Positions 6,428 to 10,107 of a stretch of DNA of 10,107 nucleotides are shown here, in pieces (position 1 is the first letter of the stretch; each line of letters opens with the position of its first letter). Origin of the DNA: DASPJQ01 sp035299065. GTDB taxonomy: Bacteria; Bacteroidota; Bacteroidia; Flavobacteriales_D; UBA2798. The DNA lies in contig DATGXI010000113.1 in assembly GCA_035299065.1 (NCBI GenBank), positions 1-10,107 on the forward strand, read 5' to 3'. The notes beneath the pieces are model-generated. The model made no database searches and was not told where the DNA came from. It saw only the letters and a program-made list of their open reading frames with translations. The position numbers and the translations under genes were made by a program.

Positions 6428-9277
6428 CAACACCCGTTTTACTACAAGCTGGATGATGAAAGTGGTTTGCCCAGCAACGAAGTGTACCAGGTTATACAGG
6501 ATAATTTTGGTTACATATGGATTGGGTGTGATGCCGGTTTATACAGGTATGATGGCATTAGTTTTACTGCCTTTACAAATGCAAAACAAAACAGTCGCAG
6601 CATGTCAAATTTAATGCTGGACAAAAATGGGAACATCTGGTGCCAGAACTTTACAGGGCAAGTATTTAAAACAAGCGGTGACTCACTCATTTTGTTTCGC
6701 GATTTTTCAAAACACTGCAGGCAATATCCTCACTTTACTCTTGACCATAAAAACAGGCTATGGGTAGCTACTGACTCAAGTATAATGGTATTTGATTCGA
6801 ACCGTAAAAAAATTCACGAAATAAAATCGCGAGAACAACAAGGTGCAATAAAAGGTATTTGGATAGAAATTGAGTTTGATGGCGCATCCACCATTTATGT
6901 TATTTCAGGTTCAGGCTATGGCCTTCTTATAAATTGCAATGACCCACATTTCACAACCCGCACGTTTCAGACACCTATAGAATTTGCCGCAAAAAATCTG
7001 CTTTTATACCTCAATAACGAAATGCACATTTACAGTGAGCAAAATCCAAAACGCAGGTATAAACTGGCATCGTTAAAAAACGGAATCATAACTAACTCTA
7101 AAGAACAGGAACCAGAGGGCTTGAACGGCATAAACTATATGCTTAATCAAACAGGCCCAAATGAAATTTGGCTGGGCACCTCAAATGGAGCCGTCCTACT
7201 AAATAATAAATTTGAGCGCCTTACTAAGTTTGGTGTTTTATTCAACGATCAAAAAATTTCAAGTGTTTTTAAAGACAATGAAAGCAACTATTGGTTCACC
7301 AGCCTTCAGGAAGGAATATTTATTGTTCCAGACATTCATTTAACTGTATATAACAATTCAAATTCATCCCTTACTGACAATAATATATCCACGCTTAACT
7401 TATATGATGACCACACACTTTTAATAGGCAATTACCTAGGTGAATTATTTTCGCTGAATGTTCAGACAAATGAAATTTTGCCCATTTCGGCACACATCCA
7501 CTCTTCTTACAGAGCTGTTCGCAAAATTATTCCCACAGGAAAAAATTCTTTTTTGACATCAAGGGGTCCTTTTTGCAAACTGGAAAATGGCAAAGAATCA
7601 TTTATAAAAGAGATATCAAACGTGCGCGATTTTATTTACCATGAAAACAAAATCTATTTTGTGGGCTCTGACAGGCTGGGAATTTCGACCATTGAACAAC
7701 CAATTTCCAATAGCAAACCTTCCATTTTACTGAAAAAAGGAGGAAAGTGCGTTGCTTTTGACACCCTGAATTCAATTGTATATTATGGAACTACTGACGG
7801 GCTTTTAAAATACGAAAACGGCAAATTTACCGAAGTCAGATTTAATAAACAGCATATTTATGCCATTGAACTTTTTTTTGAAGACAATACCTTGTGGATA
7901 GGCTCTTCTAACTTTGGTTTCCTGGAATTAAGAAACAAATCAACGGCAACCAAATCAGAATTTTCCTCCCTTATTCGCGGCATTTCGGTACGTTGTTTCA
8001 AAAAGACAAAAACACATTTAATTGTTTCAACCGAAGCAGGGTTAACTATTGTTAGCCTTGAAGATAAACAACCTAAATTTTTGGATAAATACGATGGTCT
8101 TTCATTCTTTGAAATCAACAAAATAGAAGTTGTAAACGAATCTGTTTTTCTTGCTACCATTAAAGGACTTGTTAAATTGCCCCTAAATACATCCGGTTTC
8201 AACAACAAAGCACCAGGCATAAAACTGGGCAACATAAAAATAAACGGAGTAACATTAAAGTATAACGATTTTATAAACCTTGATTATGGCAAACAAAACC
8301 TGGAAATAAACTTCATGGGCGCGTCCATGCGAAGCAGGGGAAGTTTTTCGTATAAATACAGGCTTAACGGTTTTGAACAAAAATGGCATTTATCAAAAAG
8401 CGAATCTCCTTATACCAACTACCCCTTTCTGCCGGCAGGATCTTTTACGTTCGAGGTTTTCACCGTGAATGAAGATGGAGTTGAATCACTCAAACCCGCA
8501 ACCCTTAAAATAAACGTGAATTCGCCCTATTGGCAAAAATGGTGGTTTTATTTACTAATTGCCTTGGTAACGGCCATTGTAGTGACCTTGTTTTTTCAGC
8601 AACGTATAAAATACCTTAATCGTAAGTCAGTAATTAAAAACAAAATAATTCTTTCGCAGTTAACAGCATTGAAAGCGCAAATGAACCCGCATTTCATGTA
8701 CAATATCTTAAATTCCATCCAGGACTTGATTTTACAAAAGGATATCAAAAGTACAAACTACTACCTGAGCCGTTTCAGCAACCTTATGCGGAAGGTGCTT
8801 GATGCTTCTGATGACAATGAAATTTTATTATCTGAAGAAATTGAAATCCTGGAATTGTACCTTGAATTGGAAAAACTACGTTTTGGAAACGAATTTAATT
8901 ACGTTGTTACGATTGATGCAACCGTTGATCCGGCCCGAATCTATATCCCTTCAATGATCATTCAACCTTATGTTGAAAATGCCATGAAACATGGCTTACT
9001 TCATAAACCAGGAGAAAAAAAACTTACGCTTGACTTTACCCGCACCGGAACGGCCATAAGATGTGTGGTTTCCGATAACGGAGTTGGCATTGAAAAAGCA
9101 ATGGAAATAAAAAAAAGATCGCCCATACAACATAAGTCATTTGCAGGAAAGGCAACCGAAAAAAGACTTAGCCTGATAAATTCCTCAAGGCAAGAACCTA
9201 TTGAACTAAAAATTAGCAGTTTAAATGCCGGAACAGAGTATCCGGGAACAAAAATTGAAATCATTATTCCTGCCTAA
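6368..9277 (+). CDS. Two-component sensor kinase: periplasmic propeller, Y_Y_Y, TM, LytS-type His_kinase
   Basis: Inner-membrane sensor histidine kinase, 969 residues from the GTG at 6368. That start gives a clean signal peptide (MKKLFLLLVF, with an A-R-A cleavage site before Q21); an in-frame TTG at 6350 would add six residues and overlap the promoter-like element. Residues about 30-635 are Reg_prop beta-propeller blades, such as LPSNEVYQVIQDNFGYIWIG, perhaps 13-14 blades. Residues about 640-720 form the Y_Y_Y Ig-like domain (YKYRLNGFEQKW), and 725-746 a membrane helix. The His_kinase domain has QMNPHFMYNILNSIQ (H775, predicted phosphoacceptor), IIQPYVENAMKHG (N871) and the G1 box DNGVGIE (D903, G905, G907). 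The glycine-rich G2 region is weak (GKATEKRL), which is common in this kinase family. It probably phosphorylates the LytTR regulator encoded 76 bp downstream. The periplasmic ligand is unknown; related propellers in hybrid systems sense glycans, but nothing here shows that. Confidence 0.95.
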   Translation: MKKLFLLLVFCTVARISARAQHPFYYKLDDESGLPSNEVYQVIQDNFGYIWIGCDAGLYRYDGISFTAFTNAKQNSRSMSNLMLDKNGNIWCQNFTGQVFKTSGDSLILFRDFSKHCRQYPHFTLDHKNRLWVATDSSIMVFDSNRKKIHEIKSREQQGAIKGIWIEIEFDGASTIYVISGSGYGLLINCNDPHFTTRTFQTPIEFAAKNLLLYLNNEMHIYSEQNPKRRYKLASLKNGIITNSKEQEPEGLNGINYMLNQTGPNEIWLGTSNGAVLLNNKFERLTKFGVLFNDQKISSVFKDNESNYWFTSLQEGIFIVPDIHLTVYNNSNSSLTDNNISTLNLYDDHTLLIGNYLGELFSLNVQTNEILPISAHIHSSYRAVRKIIPTGKNSFLTSRGPFCKLENGKESFIKEISNVRDFIYHENKIYFVGSDRLGISTIEQPISNSKPSILLKKGGKCVAFDTLNSIVYYGTTDGLLKYENGKFTEVRFNKQHIYAIELFFEDNTLWIGSSNFGFLELRNKSTATKSEFSSLIRGISVRCFKKTKTHLIVSTEAGLTIVSLEDKQPKFLDKYDGLSFFEINKIEVVNESVFLATIKGLVKLPLNTSGFNNKAPGIKLGNIKINGVTLKYNDFINLDYGKQNLEINFMGASMRSRGSFSYKYRLNGFEQKWHLSKSESPYTNYPFLPAGSFTFEVFTVNEDGVESLKPATLKINVNSPYWQKWWFYLLIALVTAIVVTLFFQQRIKYLNRKSVIKNKIILSQLTALKAQMNPHFMYNILNSIQDLILQKDIKSTNYYLSRFSNLMRKVLDASDDNEILLSEEIEILELYLELEKLRFGNEFNYVVTIDATVDPARIYIPSMIIQPYVENAMKHGLLHKPGEKKLTLDFTRTGTAIRCVVSDNGVGIEKAMEIKKRSPIQHKSFAGKATEKRLSLINSSRQEPIELKISSLNAGTEYPGTKIEIIIPA

Positions 9278-9280
9278 AAC

Positions 9281-9313
9281 CGCGTTCATGAACTCAAAAC
9301 AACAACTCATGAA
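9281..9313 (+). promoter_or_regulatory. Candidate LytTR operator: direct repeat with 21-bp period
   Basis: TCATGAA occurs at 9286-9292 and again at 9307-9313, exactly 21 bp apart. The 9-mers at 9281-9289 (CGCGTTCAT) and 9302-9310 (ACAACTCAT) each fit seven of nine positions of the LytTR half-site pattern as I recall it ([TA][AC][CA]GTTN[AG][TG], two copies 12-13 bp apart). The first copy also lies in a perfect 10-bp palindrome (9284-9293). The element sits between the kinase stop and the LytTR regulator start, where autoregulation would act. The matches are imperfect and the region short, so this is a suggestion only. Confidence 0.35.
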
Positions 9314-9341
9314 AAAATGGGTTTATTACGCATTTTTGAAA

Positions 9342-9349
9342 TACTTTTG
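9342..9349 (+). promoter_or_regulatory. Promoter-like TACTTTTG just before the response regulator
   Basis: TACTTTTG matches the TAnnTTTG -7 consensus and ends 4 nt before the ATG at 9354. If used, transcription would begin close to that ATG, giving a nearly leaderless message or favouring the in-frame ATG at 9366. No TTG is seen 17-23 bp upstream. The gene may instead be read through from the kinase gene, so this is weaker than the element at 6345. Confidence 0.3.
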
Positions 9350-9353
9350 AGCC

Positions 9354-10107
9354 ATGGTTGATAAAATGAGGGCCATTATAATTGACGATGAAGAGCGGGC
9401 ACGCAACACGCTTAGCCAGCTGGTTGAACAATTTTGCCCGGAAGTCATAATTGAAGCTTCACTTGCAAATGTTCCTGATGGCGTTATGGCCATAAACAAA
9501 TTAAAGCCACACATTGTTTTCCTTGACATTGAAATGCCCGAATACAATGGTTTTGAATTACTGAATTTTTTCAGGGATGTGGACTTTGAAATTGTTTTTG
9601 TAACGGCCTACAATGAATATGCGTTTAAAGCATTTGAAGTATCAGCCATTGATTATTTATTAAAACCGGTTGACATTGATAAATTAAAAACAGCCGTTAC
9701 TAAAGTTGCACAAAAGCTACAGCAATTTGACATGCAAAAGCGGCTTGACCTCTTAAAGGAATCAATTAGCACTGAACAATTCAATAAAATTGCTTTACCA
9801 GTGGCTGATGGCCTTCTTTTTATTGACGTACCCGAAATTATTTACCTTGAAGCCGAAGGTGCTTATACAAATGTGTGGCTCAAAAACGGGTCCAAAATAC
9901 TGGTCAGTAAAAAAATAAAATTCTTTGAGGAAATCCTTGACTCCCGTCCTAATTTTTTCAGGTCGCACAGGTCATACGTGGTAAATATAAACTACCTGAA
10001 AAAATACAACCGTGCCGAGAGCAGTCTTACACTTGAAAATGGCAAAACCGTTTATGTAGCCCGCGACCGAAAGCAGGATTTTGAAAAACAATTAAAAGAC
10101 AACAAAC
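9354..10107 (+). CDS. LytTR-family response regulator (REC-LytTR), 3' partial
   Basis: DNA-binding response regulator, 251 residues visible from the ATG at 9354; a TGA at 9348 closes the frame upstream. A second ATG at 9366 (MRAIIIDDE) is equally plausible and would put the phosphoacceptor at the usual position 54. Counting from 9354, the REC domain (6-120) has the acidic pair D11/D12, phosphoacceptor D58 (FLDIEMP), T84 (VTAYNEYAFKAF) and K104 (DYLLKPVD). A linker of about 25 residues follows. The LytTR domain (146 to the edge) shows IIYLEAEGAYTNVWLKNG, FFRSHRSYVVNINYLKKY and VYVARDRKQDFEKQL, near its usual C-terminus, so only a few residues should be missing. It lies 76 bp after the kinase gene on the same strand and is its likely partner. 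Target genes are not visible apart from a possible operator in its own leader. Confidence 0.95.
   Translation, partial: MVDKMRAIIIDDEERARNTLSQLVEQFCPEVIIEASLANVPDGVMAINKLKPHIVFLDIEMPEYNGFELLNFFRDVDFEIVFVTAYNEYAFKAFEVSAIDYLLKPVDIDKLKTAVTKVAQKLQQFDMQKRLDLLKESISTEQFNKIALPVADGLLFIDVPEIIYLEAEGAYTNVWLKNGSKILVSKKIKFFEEILDSRPNFFRSHRSYVVNINYLKKYNRAESSLTLENGKTVYVARDRKQDFEKQLKDNK

Noticed and set aside
9278..9300. Terminator after the kinase gene based on the palindrome at 9284-9293
   Set aside because: The inverted repeat is only five base pairs per arm with no loop and no following T-run.
9288..9350. A 20-codon open frame (MNSKQQLMKKWVYYAFLKYF) just before the response regulator, as a leader peptide
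   Set aside because: It is short, has no recognisable attenuator or terminator structure beside it, and is within chance expectation; it also overlaps the candidate operator and promoter-like element.

Overview
The window reads as chromosomal DNA of a member of the Bacteroidota. The reasons are the moderately AT-rich coding sequence, the absence of Shine-Dalgarno sites, TAnnTTTG promoter-like elements in both gaps, and families typical of that phylum: a SpoIIE-type phosphatase with the YAKRIQ-AILP lead-in, a Reg_prop/Y_Y_Y sensor with a LytS-type kinase, and a LytTR response regulator. Three genes lie on the + strand in one direction, separated by gaps of only 69 and 76 bp. No RNA gene, mobile element, CRISPR array or convincing terminator was seen.

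Positions 1-6298 hold most of a giant protein whose N-terminus lies outside the window (2098 residues visible). In order it has about eight TPR repeats, a charged coiled coil, eight tandem GAF modules joined by short coiled-coil linkers, and a complete PP2C/SpoIIE Ser/Thr phosphatase domain. The GAF modules fall into two alternating types, A and B, and the last six are three copies of a two-module B-A unit (period 1113/1116 bp). It looks like a cytoplasmic multi-input sensor driving one phosphatase, as in partner-switching control, but no STAS or anti-sigma partner is visible.

Positions 6368-9277 encode a membrane sensor kinase: signal peptide, periplasmic beta-propeller repeats, Y_Y_Y domain, one membrane helix, and a cytoplasmic LytS/YehU-type histidine kinase. 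Positions 9354-10107 encode its likely partner, a REC-LytTR DNA-binding response regulator that runs off the right edge a few residues before its expected end. The two probably form one two-component system. The gap between them carries a 21-bp-spaced direct repeat resembling a LytTR operator.

The most unusual element is the eight-GAF phosphatase. Its repeat periodicity, the seven-residue alternation of linker length and the recurring cysteine suggest expansion of an alternating two-sensor unit rather than random accumulation of domains. The two-component pair is of a familiar kind for the phylum.
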